NCBI RefSeq assembly: GCF_014982855.1
Contig: NZ_JADCKF010000012.1
Location: 1 to 64,000 of the forward strand
Length of the DNA stretch: 64,000 nt
DNA from: Pseudoflavonifractor gallinarum
GTDB lineage: Bacteria > Bacillota > Clostridia > Oscillospirales > Oscillospiraceae
Reading direction: 5' to 3'
Every line of letters begins with the position of its first letter. Positions within the stretch are counted from its first letter, which is position 1. Positions 16,687 through 27,374 of this stretch are shown piece by piece. The notes beneath the pieces were generated by a model. The model saw only the letters and a program-made list of their open reading frames with translations. It was not told the DNA's origin and made no database searches. Position numbers and translations under genes: made by a program.

Positions 16687-19600
16687 ATGAAAGGAAATTG
16701 GAAGCATACACGCTTCCGGGACCGGTTAGTATCCGGCATTTTGACTGTCGTGATGCTGACCGGACTCCTGCCCACAGCGGCCTATGCCGCTCTGTGGGAC
16801 AACACCCCGGATCAGAACCAGGAGATCTTGGAGAGTCTGACCGAATTCTGGGGCGATGAAAAGACCGCCAAGGAGGCCATGGAGCTGCTGCGTACCTATG
16901 GACTCATCGACGAGGAGGGAAATGTCCTCACAGACTGGAGTGGAACTATGACCATCCAGGAGAAGGGACGTTCCTTGACCATCGCTGAGGCGCGGACCAT
17001 GTCTGAGAACAATGTGACTGTGAATGGCCGCGCCTGTGAAAGCACTGAGTTGAAGGCTGTGTTGGAAACCATGGAAAAGCTGGGACTGCTGGTGGGCGAT
17101 GTGCCCGCGGCAGAGTGGCAGCTCCAGGTAGACGGTCAGTCGGTGGCACCCGCAGGATTGGCGGCCGCCCTGTCGGAGGACGAGACACCGGCAGTGACGG
17201 TGTTGGGAACTGCCGTGGACAGTGCGGACGTACTGGCAGTAATCGACTTCCTGGACCAGTATGGCCTGCTGACCGACACCGGCGCGCGCTCCGAGTGGGA
17301 CATCATCCTGCCCGACGGGGAGCGAAAGACCGATCTGACCGAGCTGCTGGCTATGCTGGAGCGCGGTAACTACGACCCCGCTATGGTCATCACTGTGGAT
17401 GGCACTCCCATCACCATGGCGGACTTCAAGACCATGATGGACATCCAGAAGGAAGTGGAGCGTATCCGCTCCACCTACTTCCCCGAGGGAGGCGTGGATT
17501 GGACAGAGGAGCAACTGGAGAGCCTTTATGACCTCTATTTACAGCTCCAGAATGAGGGGATTACCCTCTACAACACCCAGGGGGCGGACGGCCTGGTGTT
17601 CCCGTCGGGTATCGACCAGAATGCAGCGATCTCGGTGAGTCTGGACAAAACTTCTGTTTCAGCGGTAGCCGGCGGCAGCGTGACCGCTACCTATACGGTC
17701 ACTGGAGCAGAGGAGGACCAGGATATCTCCTTTGAGGTGTCCGTACTCCCTGCCTCTGCGGCAGGATTGGTAACGTCCAAAACCTACCCGGTGGAAATCA
17801 CCGGGAACGGGACGGGCACCGTGACGATCCCAGTGGGCAAGCTGTCCTCCCAGTGGACGGATGATACCTGGAAGGGAGAAAAGACCTTCTATCTCTACGC
17901 ATCCAATGTAAAAAATGCCGCCTTTGCCGGCGGCGCCCTCAGCCACACGCAGGCGGTAAAGGTAACCAATGAGATAAACTTCCAGACCCTCATCTCAGAA
18001 AGCGCTAAAAACACCAGCCGAACGGTAAACTTCACGGACGCGCAAAAGTACTTTTTGCGCAACCAGGCCAGCCATATGGACTGGTCTGTGTCAGTGTCCG
18101 GCAATAAGAGCACTGTGTTCACACAGACAGAAGAAAATCCGGGATGGAGTGAATACCATCTTTACTATCAGTACTTGAAGAGCGGGGCCTATTTGGGTGA
18201 TAAACAGTTGGTCGGTACCGAATTGGGCTACACCCAGCGGGGAAGTACATTAAAAAATAAAGATGCAGCCGATTTTTACAATCTGATTTTGGGAGGAAAC
18301 GCTTCTTCCCAGCTGCCTTTGGTCAGTGGTTCCACAGCGAGCACCCCGGTCAAAAACACCGGTTCTCAAAATACCGCGATCCCTGCCGCATTAAAAACTG
18401 CGGACAGTATTACATTGCAATCTACGGGCATCTGTGACCATGTAAAATCTTCTTGGGTGTATTCGAGTTTCCCGTATTACTACGGACTGGAAGCAACAGA
18501 CGGCACCTTCGATGCTACCACTACGGTTACCATTAAGGATACACAGGCACCCAAGGTGACTGGGGTGGCCTTCCCTGAGGAGACCTTCTCCATGGGGGCA
18601 CAGGCTCCCATCACCGTCACCTTCTCCGAGCCGGTGCAGTCCTCCGGCGTCCAGCTGACGGCAGACGGAAAGGAACTGTCCGCTCAGGAACAGAACACGG
18701 TCAGCAAGACCCTGACCTTCCTCTATCCGGTGGAAACGGTGGGGCAGCAGAGGATCTCTGTTGCCAAAATCTCCGGCGCCAAAGACGCGGCGGGGAACGC
18801 CATGGCGGCGGACACGACCTCCCGGACCTCTGACCAGATCCTGGATACGATCACCATTCTGGAGGCATTGAAGCGGCAGCCGGGCCACGAAGCGGAGGTC
18901 ACGGATCTGACCTATGAGCCGGCCCAAGGCGACCAGCCAGAAAAAACCACCGCCACAGTGAACGTTACCATCGACTTGCCCCTCAAAAATTACGAGGACA
19001 CGACTCCTGATGACCAGCTGACCCAGGAGCAGAAGACCAACAAGGATCTGCGCAATCTGCTTCTGGACAGCTATACTCTGGACAGCGGCTTTGCCAGCGG
19101 CAAGGTGGCGGCCTCCATCGACGGCGGGGATACCCTCATCCCTCTGGTTCTGGACAATGGCACATCGCCTGCCTCCATGACCGCTACGGTGGAGATCGAC
19201 GCATCCGAGCTGGCCGGTTTTGACGGAGATGCCAAGAGCTTTGTCATGGAGTTCTATCAGATCTCCGTGGACAAGGAAAACGGCAATACAGTCTCCGCTG
19301 GAGATCTGTTGTTCGGATATTATACGGCTTTCTCGGTGAAGCCCCCGGTTCCGCTCACCGGGGAGAATCTGGCCATCGAAACACCGGAGGGGTGGCAGGA
19401 CACCATCTATGTGAACGACCCGCCCGCCGATGAAGCGTTGATGCTCACCGGAAAAGTGTCTGGCAGTGGGTACACCTGGACCCAGACACGCTGGGTATCC
19501 GACGATGAGACCATCGCCAGTATCGACGCCCAGGGTGTCATCCACCCCCTGAAGGCCGGTACGGTCACCTTCTACCTGGAGGCCGTCAATGGCAATCTGG

Positions 19601-22600
19601 AAGAATATCAGGGGGAGGACTACCGCTCTGAGGGGATTACCCTCACCGTTCAGGAGGGCGCAGAACCCTATCTCCGTATTCCGGAGAGCCAGATCACCCT
19701 GCGTTCCGGCGACCCGCTGACTCTGCGCTGGGCCTCCAACCTGGCCCAGAAGAATCGCGAGTTCGGCATGACAGAGGAGGAAAAAAAGACCTCTTTTACC
19801 ATTGCAGTCTACCCCGGGGACAAGACGCAGGGCCAGGCGGTGAAGACTTACACCGTCACCTATGATCCCAGCACTCCCGATGGTACCCTTGAAATGGGCA
19901 ACGGGACCACCGCTCCCATGTGGACGATGGGAGAAGACGGAACGATGACGCCCAATCAGTCCTTTCTCATCCCGGGCCTGGATGACACAAAGGATGGTTA
20001 TACCATCGTCCTCTCCGTGCAGGCGGCTAAGGGCGTGCCCGGTGTGAGCGCGGAAGAGCGCACCTTCAAGGCCCAGACCCGCGTGACGGTGACAGCGCAG
20101 CCGGTATCTGTGGCCCTTGCCCGGCCCCAGCGGCTGTTCGTTACCAATGAGGGCAGCCTGACGATCCCCTACACCCTCGCCAATTTTGACGCCGAGGGAG
20201 GCGGCGGTGCATTCAAACTCACCGTTACCGACAATGCTACTGGCAAGACCATCGTCAACACAACGGATTACAAGGCTTACGGCGATGTTGCGGGCGGTTC
20301 CTTCGTCCTGGATTTGGGCGGAGTCCGGCCCAATGACGGATTCCGTACCATCTATGACGTATCGCTCCAGGCCAAAAATACGACCGCCGGACAAGACTGG
20401 AGCCGGGACAGCTTCACTCTCTATATTTACGACAAGAGTGCTCTGGACATCCTGGTACAGCCGGTGAGCCGCAATGGCGTCAGCACTGTGGATGTAAAAG
20501 GAAACACCATCACGATGTCCAACGAGGATTGGATCGCCTCGCTGTCCCAGGATGAGATTCTGGCCCTGAACCGGGATATCAACCTCCAGACCGCCATCTC
20601 CATTAACTACGGAGACCACGCCTGGGGCGAGGCCAGCGACCGCATTCGCTGGGTGGTGGAAAACAGTGAAGCGGCCACTGTAAACTATCCCCAGGGCGCC
20701 TATTATGAGAACATCGAGGGGCTGCCCTACTCCTCCTATGCCCCGGCTACCCAGTTTCTGCTGTCCGGCAAGAATGACGGCAAGACGGTGGTGCAGGCCA
20801 TCCACGACCTGGCTGGGGATGCACTTGGCTCCAGCGTAGAGATTACGGTGGAGACTCTGAAGGACAAGCTTTATCTGTTCCAGTTCTATCCCGCTGTGTC
20901 CGGCCTCACCATGACCTATACCAACGGCGCGGGAGAGGAAAAGACCGCCACAAGCGATGATCAGGGCCGTTTTGCCATCTATGAGGCCAGCGGCATTGCA
21001 TCTGACGTGTATGTGCAGGGAATGGTTGACGACGAAGTGTATCTTGGAACAGTCTACCAGAACAGACTGGTTACACAGGAGAAGGACGCGGTGAGCCTGG
21101 AGCTCTATCCGCTCAATTCCCTGACCCTGCGCAAGGTTGCCACCCTGCCCCTGTATCTGAAAACGCCGGATGGAGCGGATTACAGTGGGGAGGCCACGGT
21201 CCGCGTGGGCGTCTACCGCAACGGCGAGTATTGTCCGGATGCCCGTTACTCGTTGAAGAAAGAACAGGCTGCCGCGCTCCCCGGTGATCAGGACCAGAAG
21301 GTCACATTCCAGGACGGCAAGGCCACCTTCTATTTCGATGTGACCCAGTTCAATACTAACAACGGGGAAGATCCCATCACGGCGGCGGACAACATTGAGT
21401 TCGCGGTGGAGATCCGGACCGGAGAGACCTATTATCCCATCTTCTTCTCGGCCAGCGGCACCACCAATGAGAGTGACGCCATCCGTATGGGGGAGCGCAT
21501 CCTTAATCTGGAGAAAGTACCCGCCGGACAGGAGAACCAGCCCTTTGCGGCCCAACAGACGCTGTATTTCTCCGGCAAGGAGAGCGGACTGAGTGCGGAC
21601 CTCCGGGGCCGTGCCGGAAAGGTCGGTCCCAGCGCGGACTATCCCGACCCGCTGCTCTCCACCGTCGTGCTCTGGTGGGGCGAGAAAGGCACGGATACCG
21701 ATCCTGATACCAAGCGTTCCGCCTATTACACGGATAGCCGTGACAACAAACTCACCGAGCAGGAGATTGTCAATGACCGGTATCCCTTTGCCTCCATGCC
21801 CGTGACCACCGTTCTTACCCCCATGGACCAGAAACAGGTGGAGTACCTGAAGATCGAGGATCTGCGGGGGCGCGGCATTCAGCTTCATTATGTGGGCGCA
21901 GACGGCAAGGAGCCCAAGAGTGAAACCATGTCCTGGTCGTTTTTCAATGCGCTGAAACTGGAGAAGGCCACCGGCTCTGCGGCATTGCCGGAAGAGTTGA
22001 AAAGCCTGGCCAACATATCCAGTGCCGCAGATGGCAGCATGTTCCAGTCCCTGGTCAACGATTTTATCGGTGCGGGGATCACCCTTGCCACCCAAGTGGG
22101 GCTGGATCTGCCTTTCCTTCAGCTCAAGCTGGTGCCCACAGAGGATCCAACCGTGTTCCGCGGCATCGTCTATGTTGGACTGAACAATATCCAGGGTGAC
22201 AATGTGACTGGCATCGACGCCGATACAACCGCGCGGGACTATGACTTGGATCCCACACCGGGCCTGGAGCAGATCAAGGGGCTGTACCGGCAGGGCTTGG
22301 CATACGGCAAAACCATGGCCAACCAGGTGAAGATGGCGGCCAAGATACTCGAGGCCAATATCAAGCAGGGCGGCGGTACCAGCAAGACCGGCGACCGGAA
22401 GACATATTACGCCCTGAACGGCGGTTTTGAGACAGAGGTCTATTTTGACTTTACCGCCAACCGTTGGAAAATGGTGGTCATGAATGGTGGACTCCAGGCC
22501 GGCGGCGGTATGGGCTACGAGTGGACCTGGAACACCCAGGCGGGACCTGTCCCCCTGCTGGCCCAGTTGGAATTGGGCGCCTCGGCTATTGTGGATTTCA

Positions 22601-25600
22601 ACGCCGCGGTGGATAACGTGGCCAAGGACACCGACTATCTGACCCAGTTCTACATCTATTCCTACATGCAGGCATTCGGCGGTTTTGGCTTTGACTATGC
22701 GGTCATCGCCCTGAAACTAGGTATGTTCGGCCAGATTTCCATGAATGCCCAACTCCAGTGGCTCAACTCCTTCCGGAATGGCGAGCATTTTGGCTGGTCT
22801 GTGGATGTGAGGGGGAGCGTGGGTATGAAATTCCAGGTGGAGCTTCTGTTCATTTCCTACGAGAGTATTCTCTGGTCCCAGCCCATCAACGTGTACAGCG
22901 GTACCGGTGATGACTGGGATATGATCAACGACTACTGGGAGCAGGTCGGAAACGGTACGTCGGGCTCCGAGATCATTTGGCCTGACGGGACAAGCGGCCG
23001 TCTTCTGATGTCTGCCGGAAACGGCATGGGTATCTACGAGGCTGATTTGGAGCCCAAGCTTCTGGAGCGCGACTATCTCAGCCAGTATCCGCGCACCTAT
23101 GACCGCTCCGGTCCGGAGGAAAGCAGCGGTTTCCTCAACGCCATCGGCGATTTCTTTACCGGCGGTAGCGAGGCCGAGAGTACCATCCGCACCGAGGTCA
23201 TTGGGAACGCCTATCCCCAGGCCGCGCCTGTCCTCTCAGATGACGGCGCATGGATGTTCTATTTGGATGACATGGGCAATGGGAGTGACGCCACTGTGGT
23301 ACGCGTCAAGGCTGCGTCCCAGAGCGGTGAGGGCTATGACGCCCGGGCGGCAAAGGCCCTGAGCGACGAAGGCTACGGCGACAGCGGGCTGAAGGCGGCC
23401 GGTTCCGGGGAGTATGCGGTGGCTGTCTGGAGCCGGATCACCGAGCGCCCTGCGACCACCGAGCCGGGAAGTTCTGTCACCGGAGACGTGCAGGCGGGCA
23501 TGATGAACAGCTCGGAAATCATGGTAGCGGTCCGGAACGGAAGCGGCTGGAATGTCAGCTATCTCACCGGAAACAGGGATGAGAGCGGCGCTGTGACCTC
23601 TGATGGCATGGCCGATCTTGCGCCTGTGGTAGCCACGAACGGTGAGCGCATTCTGGTCGCGTGGCGGCAGGTAGCCTCTTCTCAGACTGACGCCATTACC
23701 ACGTTTGACACCAAGGACTACATTATGTACGCGGTATCGGAAGATCAGGGAGAGACGTGGACACAGCCCCAGCCCATCTATAACGGTACCTCCGGCTCGG
23801 TCAAGGGCATCGAGGCCGCTATGCTGGACTCCGGTGAGGCTGCGGTCGTATTCACGCTTCAGACCGGTGAGCACAATGTCCGTACTGGAGACTTCCAGCA
23901 GGAGGTGGTCTACGCCGTAATCGACAAGCCTGCCCAGGGCGAGGCTGAGCTGCTGGCCGATGGGACTCCGGCGGAGTACCAGGTGGTGCGCTATGTCCAG
24001 CTGACCGATGACGAGGCCATGGACGAGAATCCCCAGATTGCCGCGGTGAAGCTGAAAAACAGTGATGAACAGGAGTCCTTTGTCATTGGTTGGAGCAGCA
24101 CCAGCGGTGTCAATGAGAATCAGGAGAACGATATCCGACTGGCGGCTGTGGATGCCGACGGAAACCGGGTCATCGGCTTTGTGGACTCTCTGTCCCATCT
24201 CACGGCCAATACCGGCGTCCGCATCAATGCCAACTTCCGCTTCTCGCGCAATGCGGATACGCTGGATGAGCTCTCGATCCTCTGGAAGGAATCTGTTGTG
24301 GAGAGCAATGAGGACTCTGCGACACAGACCGAACAGACGACCACTGCCAACCGTGACTACCTCAGCGGCCTGCGCTTCCGCACAGACGACATGGGCAATC
24401 TCTCGGTTACCGCTGCCCAGCGGGTGGCTCAGATGGACGAGTCCACAGCCATTGATCATTTTGACGCCTATGTGGATAAGAGTGGGAAGCTGATTTCGGT
24501 GCTCCAGGGTACGTTCTACGACTATGAGAACCCGGAGACCATCACGATGAATCCCGGTACCGGATCGGAATACACGGTGTTCCTGCCTGCGGAGAGGACC
24601 AGCGTCTATCTGGGCTCCGGCTCCTACACCGACACGATGCGGCTGGATTCCGTCATTCCTGACTATCTGAACATCAAAAAGGGGATGTCCATCCCTGTTC
24701 AACTCAGCGTCACCAATCTGGGGACCCAGCCCATGGATAAGGTCCAGGTGACCATTGGGACGAGCACCACCACCTTCGAGGCTGGGGCACAGGAGAGCAG
24801 CTTTGTGTCCATTGCCCCTGGTGAGACCAGGGCGCTGACCGTGTTCTACACCGTTCCTGCCGATGGGATTCCTAACCCCACGTACACGGTTACCGGTACC
24901 TTCCAGAGCGGCGTTACCTCTGAGACAGAGGGCGTGCTTACTCTCAATATTCCCGACCTGGGGATTGCCGGGAATGAAACACTGCTGGAGGCAAAGGATG
25001 GCCAGCGTGTGCTGCAATTCACGCTTTATAACAACAGCGATGCGGAGCTGGCCGGTTCCGGGCGGAAGGTCAAATTCAATCTTTATAGTGACTCCGCATG
25101 TACTCAGCCCATCCCGGCCCAGTATTTCCAGGAAATCGTGACCCGATCGGACGGGGAGGATGCCCTGAAAATCATTGATGGCAGTGATCTTGCCAAAATT
25201 GACGAGGGCTACTACACAGTGCAGTATCGGTTCGATCTGGCAGAGTATATCAAGCAGACCAATGAGGAAGGAAAGGCGCTCTATGCGGACGAGGCAGGTG
25301 AAGTGCGCGATGGAGGTATCACCCTGTATGCCAAAGCCTGGGTGGAGACCACCGACGAGAATGGCGACGGTGAAATGCTGGAGGCTGTGAGCAGCAATAA
25401 CATCGCTGCGGTTCAGGTGGAGAGTCTGCTGAAGCAGGCGGGCGGCGAACACGTGACCACCAGTCAGCAGCTGACCCAGACTCCGGACGGCGGGACGGTG
25501 GTTACCGTTACCCTGAACAACAACTCGATCGTGAACAGTGAGAGCGGAAATGTGGTCGTGCGGCTGTACGATGAGCAGGGGAATGTGGTGGATGTCCAGC

Positions 25601-26853
25601 AGAGCTATACCACGGCACAGGACCTGATCACGCTGGCGCCGGAGGAGCGTAAGACGCTGACCTTCTCCTCGGACAAGACCGGTGTTCGCGCAGAGGTGTC
25701 CTATGGCGATCTGGTGCTGGATCAGGCGGACGCAACGCTGAAGGATTTGAAGCTGAGCGGCGTTGCCACGCTGCAGGACTTCACACAGCAGGCGGACGGC
25801 AGCTATGCCGCCTCTGTGATCGTATCTCAGGTGGCTTCGACTGTGGTCACCGCCATGACGGCAGACCCCGGCGCAACCGTCACAGTGAATGGCCAGCCTT
25901 TGGGACTGGAGGGCGTGACACTCGCTCTGAGCAGCGGTAAGAATATCCTGACGATCGAGGTCACTTCCGGAAGTGAGAAGCAGACCTACACGCTGGCAGT
26001 GCAGAACAACTATCCTGCCGGCGGCAGCTCCGGCAACCTCTATACTGTCACTGTGCCGGAAAATACGGAGCACGGCACGGTGTCCGTCACACCGGACAAG
26101 GCCAGAAGCGGCCAGACCGTGACCATCACCGCCAAGGCAGACGAGGGCTACCAGGTTGGTACTGTGACCGTAGTCCGGGCAAACGGCAATGCCGTTGCCG
26201 TTCAGGACAGGGGAGACGGAATCTACACCTTTACCATGCCCGATGAAGCCGTGGAGCTCAAAGTGACCTTTGTGGAGGCGAGCGGGTGGACGAATCCGTT
26301 TTCTGATGTGTCTGCTGATGCATGGTACTATGACGCGGTGCGGTATGTCAGCGAAAACGGCTTAATGAGTGGCTATGGAGCCGATCGCTTTGGACCTGAC
26401 GACGACCTCACCCGGGCCCAGCTGGCCCAGATCCTCTATAATCTGGAGGGGAAGCCCAGCCTGGAAGGGGAAAACCTTGGCTATCCCTTTACGGATGTAC
26501 CGGGAGACGCCTGGTTTGCCGATGCCGTCTATTGGGCACGGCTCCACGGGATCGTCAGCGGATACAGCGACGAGCAGTTCGGTGCAGATGACAACCTCAC
26601 ACGGGAACAGTTGGCTGTCATGCTTTACCGCTATGCGCAATATAAGGGCTATGATACGGCCGCAGACAACGACTTGACGGACTTCCCGGACCAGAGTGCG
26701 GTAGCTGTCTGGTCCAGAGAAGGTGTGGAATGGGCTGTAGGAAACGGTCTGATCAGCGGTATGGGAGACGGGACACTGTCGCCCCAGGGCAATGCCAGCC
26801 GCGGGCAGATCGCCGCCATTCTTATGCGGTTTGCCCAGAATGTCATGCAGTAA
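16687..26853 (+). CDS. Giant SLH-anchored surface protein, 3388 residues
   Basis: Signal peptide (cleavage near AAYA-A, about residue 35), then a very long beta-rich ectodomain. Recognisable pieces are a bacterial Ig-like (Big2-type) segment at about 930-990 (TIASIDAQGVIHPLKAGT), a BNR/Asp-box element near 2350 (SEDQGETW), CARDB-like segments around 2670-2900, a cadherin-like beta-sandwich at about 3018-3100, a Bacterial-repeat domain at about 3118-3198, and three SLH repeats at about 3205-3385 that attach it to the cell wall polymer. ATG follows GGGAGG. It is monocistronic and ends at a strong terminator. Probably an adhesin or large wall scaffold; no catalytic site is evident. A tandem-repeat recombination history is possible but no near-identical repeats were seen. 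Confidence 0.9.
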   Translation: MKGNWKHTRFRDRLVSGILTVVMLTGLLPTAAYAALWDNTPDQNQEILESLTEFWGDEKTAKEAMELLRTYGLIDEEGNVLTDWSGTMTIQEKGRSLTIAEARTMSENNVTVNGRACESTELKAVLETMEKLGLLVGDVPAAEWQLQVDGQSVAPAGLAAALSEDETPAVTVLGTAVDSADVLAVIDFLDQYGLLTDTGARSEWDIILPDGERKTDLTELLAMLERGNYDPAMVITVDGTPITMADFKTMMDIQKEVERIRSTYFPEGGVDWTEEQLESLYDLYLQLQNEGITLYNTQGADGLVFPSGIDQNAAISVSLDKTSVSAVAGGSVTATYTVTGAEEDQDISFEVSVLPASAAGLVTSKTYPVEITGNGTGTVTIPVGKLSSQWTDDTWKGEKTFYLYASNVKNAAFAGGALSHTQAVKVTNEINFQTLISESAKNTSRTVNFTDAQKYFLRNQASHMDWSVSVSGNKSTVFTQTEENPGWSEYHLYYQYLKSGAYLGDKQLVGTELGYTQRGSTLKNKDAADFYNLILGGNASSQLPLVSGSTASTPVKNTGSQNTAIPAALKTADSITLQSTGICDHVKSSWVYSSFPYYYGLEATDGTFDATTTVTIKDTQAPKVTGVAFPEETFSMGAQAPITVTFSEPVQSSGVQLTADGKELSAQEQNTVSKTLTFLYPVETVGQQRISVAKISGAKDAAGNAMAADTTSRTSDQILDTITILEALKRQPGHEAEVTDLTYEPAQGDQPEKTTATVNVTIDLPLKNYEDTTPDDQLTQEQKTNKDLRNLLLDSYTLDSGFASGKVAASIDGGDTLIPLVLDNGTSPASMTATVEIDASELAGFDGDAKSFVMEFYQISVDKENGNTVSAGDLLFGYYTAFSVKPPVPLTGENLAIETPEGWQDTIYVNDPPADEALMLTGKVSGSGYTWTQTRWVSDDETIASIDAQGVIHPLKAGTVTFYLEAVNGNLEEYQGEDYRSEGITLTVQEGAEPYLRIPESQITLRSGDPLTLRWASNLAQKNREFGMTEEEKKTSFTIAVYPGDKTQGQAVKTYTVTYDPSTPDGTLEMGNGTTAPMWTMGEDGTMTPNQSFLIPGLDDTKDGYTIVLSVQAAKGVPGVSAEERTFKAQTRVTVTAQPVSVALARPQRLFVTNEGSLTIPYTLANFDAEGGGGAFKLTVTDNATGKTIVNTTDYKAYGDVAGGSFVLDLGGVRPNDGFRTIYDVSLQAKNTTAGQDWSRDSFTLYIYDKSALDILVQPVSRNGVSTVDVKGNTITMSNEDWIASLSQDEILALNRDINLQTAISINYGDHAWGEASDRIRWVVENSEAATVNYPQGAYYENIEGLPYSSYAPATQFLLSGKNDGKTVVQAIHDLAGDALGSSVEITVETLKDKLYLFQFYPAVSGLTMTYTNGAGEEKTATSDDQGRFAIYEASGIASDVYVQGMVDDEVYLGTVYQNRLVTQEKDAVSLELYPLNSLTLRKVATLPLYLKTPDGADYSGEATVRVGVYRNGEYCPDARYSLKKEQAAALPGDQDQKVTFQDGKATFYFDVTQFNTNNGEDPITAADNIEFAVEIRTGETYYPIFFSASGTTNESDAIRMGERILNLEKVPAGQENQPFAAQQTLYFSGKESGLSADLRGRAGKVGPSADYPDPLLSTVVLWWGEKGTDTDPDTKRSAYYTDSRDNKLTEQEIVNDRYPFASMPVTTVLTPMDQKQVEYLKIEDLRGRGIQLHYVGADGKEPKSETMSWSFFNALKLEKATGSAALPEELKSLANISSAADGSMFQSLVNDFIGAGITLATQVGLDLPFLQLKLVPTEDPTVFRGIVYVGLNNIQGDNVTGIDADTTARDYDLDPTPGLEQIKGLYRQGLAYGKTMANQVKMAAKILEANIKQGGGTSKTGDRKTYYALNGGFETEVYFDFTANRWKMVVMNGGLQAGGGMGYEWTWNTQAGPVPLLAQLELGASAIVDFNAAVDNVAKDTDYLTQFYIYSYMQAFGGFGFDYAVIALKLGMFGQISMNAQLQWLNSFRNGEHFGWSVDVRGSVGMKFQVELLFISYESILWSQPINVYSGTGDDWDMINDYWEQVGNGTSGSEIIWPDGTSGRLLMSAGNGMGIYEADLEPKLLERDYLSQYPRTYDRSGPEESSGFLNAIGDFFTGGSEAESTIRTEVIGNAYPQAAPVLSDDGAWMFYLDDMGNGSDATVVRVKAASQSGEGYDARAAKALSDEGYGDSGLKAAGSGEYAVAVWSRITERPATTEPGSSVTGDVQAGMMNSSEIMVAVRNGSGWNVSYLTGNRDESGAVTSDGMADLAPVVATNGERILVAWRQVASSQTDAITTFDTKDYIMYAVSEDQGETWTQPQPIYNGTSGSVKGIEAAMLDSGEAAVVFTLQTGEHNVRTGDFQQEVVYAVIDKPAQGEAELLADGTPAEYQVVRYVQLTDDEAMDENPQIAAVKLKNSDEQESFVIGWSSTSGVNENQENDIRLAAVDADGNRVIGFVDSLSHLTANTGVRINANFRFSRNADTLDELSILWKESVVESNEDSATQTEQTTTANRDYLSGLRFRTDDMGNLSVTAAQRVAQMDESTAIDHFDAYVDKSGKLISVLQGTFYDYENPETITMNPGTGSEYTVFLPAERTSVYLGSGSYTDTMRLDSVIPDYLNIKKGMSIPVQLSVTNLGTQPMDKVQVTIGTSTTTFEAGAQESSFVSIAPGETRALTVFYTVPADGIPNPTYTVTGTFQSGVTSETEGVLTLNIPDLGIAGNETLLEAKDGQRVLQFTLYNNSDAELAGSGRKVKFNLYSDSACTQPIPAQYFQEIVTRSDGEDALKIIDGSDLAKIDEGYYTVQYRFDLAEYIKQTNEEGKALYADEAGEVRDGGITLYAKAWVETTDENGDGEMLEAVSSNNIAAVQVESLLKQAGGEHVTTSQQLTQTPDGGTVVTVTLNNNSIVNSESGNVVVRLYDEQGNVVDVQQSYTTAQDLITLAPEERKTLTFSSDKTGVRAEVSYGDLVLDQADATLKDLKLSGVATLQDFTQQADGSYAASVIVSQVASTVVTAMTADPGATVTVNGQPLGLEGVTLALSSGKNILTIEVTSGSEKQTYTLAVQNNYPAGGSSGNLYTVTVPENTEHGTVSVTPDKARSGQTVTITAKADEGYQVGTVTVVRANGNAVAVQDRGDGIYTFTMPDEAVELKVTFVEASGWTNPFSDVSADAWYYDAVRYVSENGLMSGYGADRFGPDDDLTRAQLAQILYNLEGKPSLEGENLGYPFTDVPGDAWFADAVYWARLHGIVSGYSDEQFGADDNLTREQLAVMLYRYAQYKGYDTAADNDLTDFPDQSAVAVWSREGVEWAVGNGLISGMGDGTLSPQGNASRGQIAAILMRFAQNVMQ

Positions 26854-26885
26854 TGCTCTGATACAAAATCCAATCGAAAAAGTAG

Positions 26886-26930
26886 CGAGCGCCTCCGGCT
26901 AATATAGCCGGAGGCGCTCGTATTTTCTCT
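26886..26930 (+). terminator. Terminator of the giant surface protein gene
   Basis: A 16-bp perfect stem, CGAGCGCCTCCGGCTA with TAGCCGGAGGCGCTCG, 3-base loop, followed by TATTTTCTCT. It starts 32 bases after the stop codon. Confidence 0.9.
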
Positions 26931-27027
26931 AACAATCATTTTGTGTGTTGAGAACCAGAAAATTTGAGGGACGCGTCAATGACCTGCACCGCAGAGCGGA
27001 GTGACGAGGACTGCCCGATGAGAAGGC

Positions 27028-27348
27028 TCAATTCGCCTCATAGAGCTCGATGATCGCGCCGTCCTTCCACACGAAGGCCAGACGGTCCTTCTCCCCGGCG
27101 GGCATGGGGCCGCAGATGACACGGTCGGCGTCGGCAATGTACTTCTCCAGATTGTCCACCTTATAGGCCACATGGGGGTTGCGGTGGATGTCCTCGGGGA
27201 AGGGGGTGCCCTCCTCAAATTTCAGATATTCGATCTTGTAGTCATAGTCATCCACGCAGCTTACCCAGAATTTGGCCTCTGCATTGTAGGTCATGTTGGG
27301 CTTGCGGTTGGTGACGGGGATACCAATATGCATATACTCAGCGGACAT
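27028..27348 (-). CDS. VOC (glyoxalase)-like small protein
   Basis: 106 residues. The beginning (YMHIGIPV) and the end (DGAIIELYEAN) match the first and last beta strands of a vicinal-oxygen-chelate module; one module only, so it would work as a dimer. I start at ATG 27348, with GGAGG 8 bases upstream. It is the last gene of the DhaL-DhaK-aldolase operon and could be an isomerase or epimerase acting on the same sugar intermediate (inference). Confidence 0.65.
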   Translation of the reverse strand: MSAEYMHIGIPVTNRKPNMTYNAEAKFWVSCVDDYDYKIEYLKFEEGTPFPEDIHRNPHVAYKVDNLEKYIADADRVICGPMPAGEKDRLAFVWKDGAIIELYEAN

Positions 27349-27374
27349 AATAATGCCTCCTATACGATTTGAAA

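Noticed and set aside
18391-22095. 1234-codon minus-strand frame inside the giant surface protein gene
   Set aside because: Shadow of the 3388-codon gene; low-complexity composition, no start signal and no recognisable domain.
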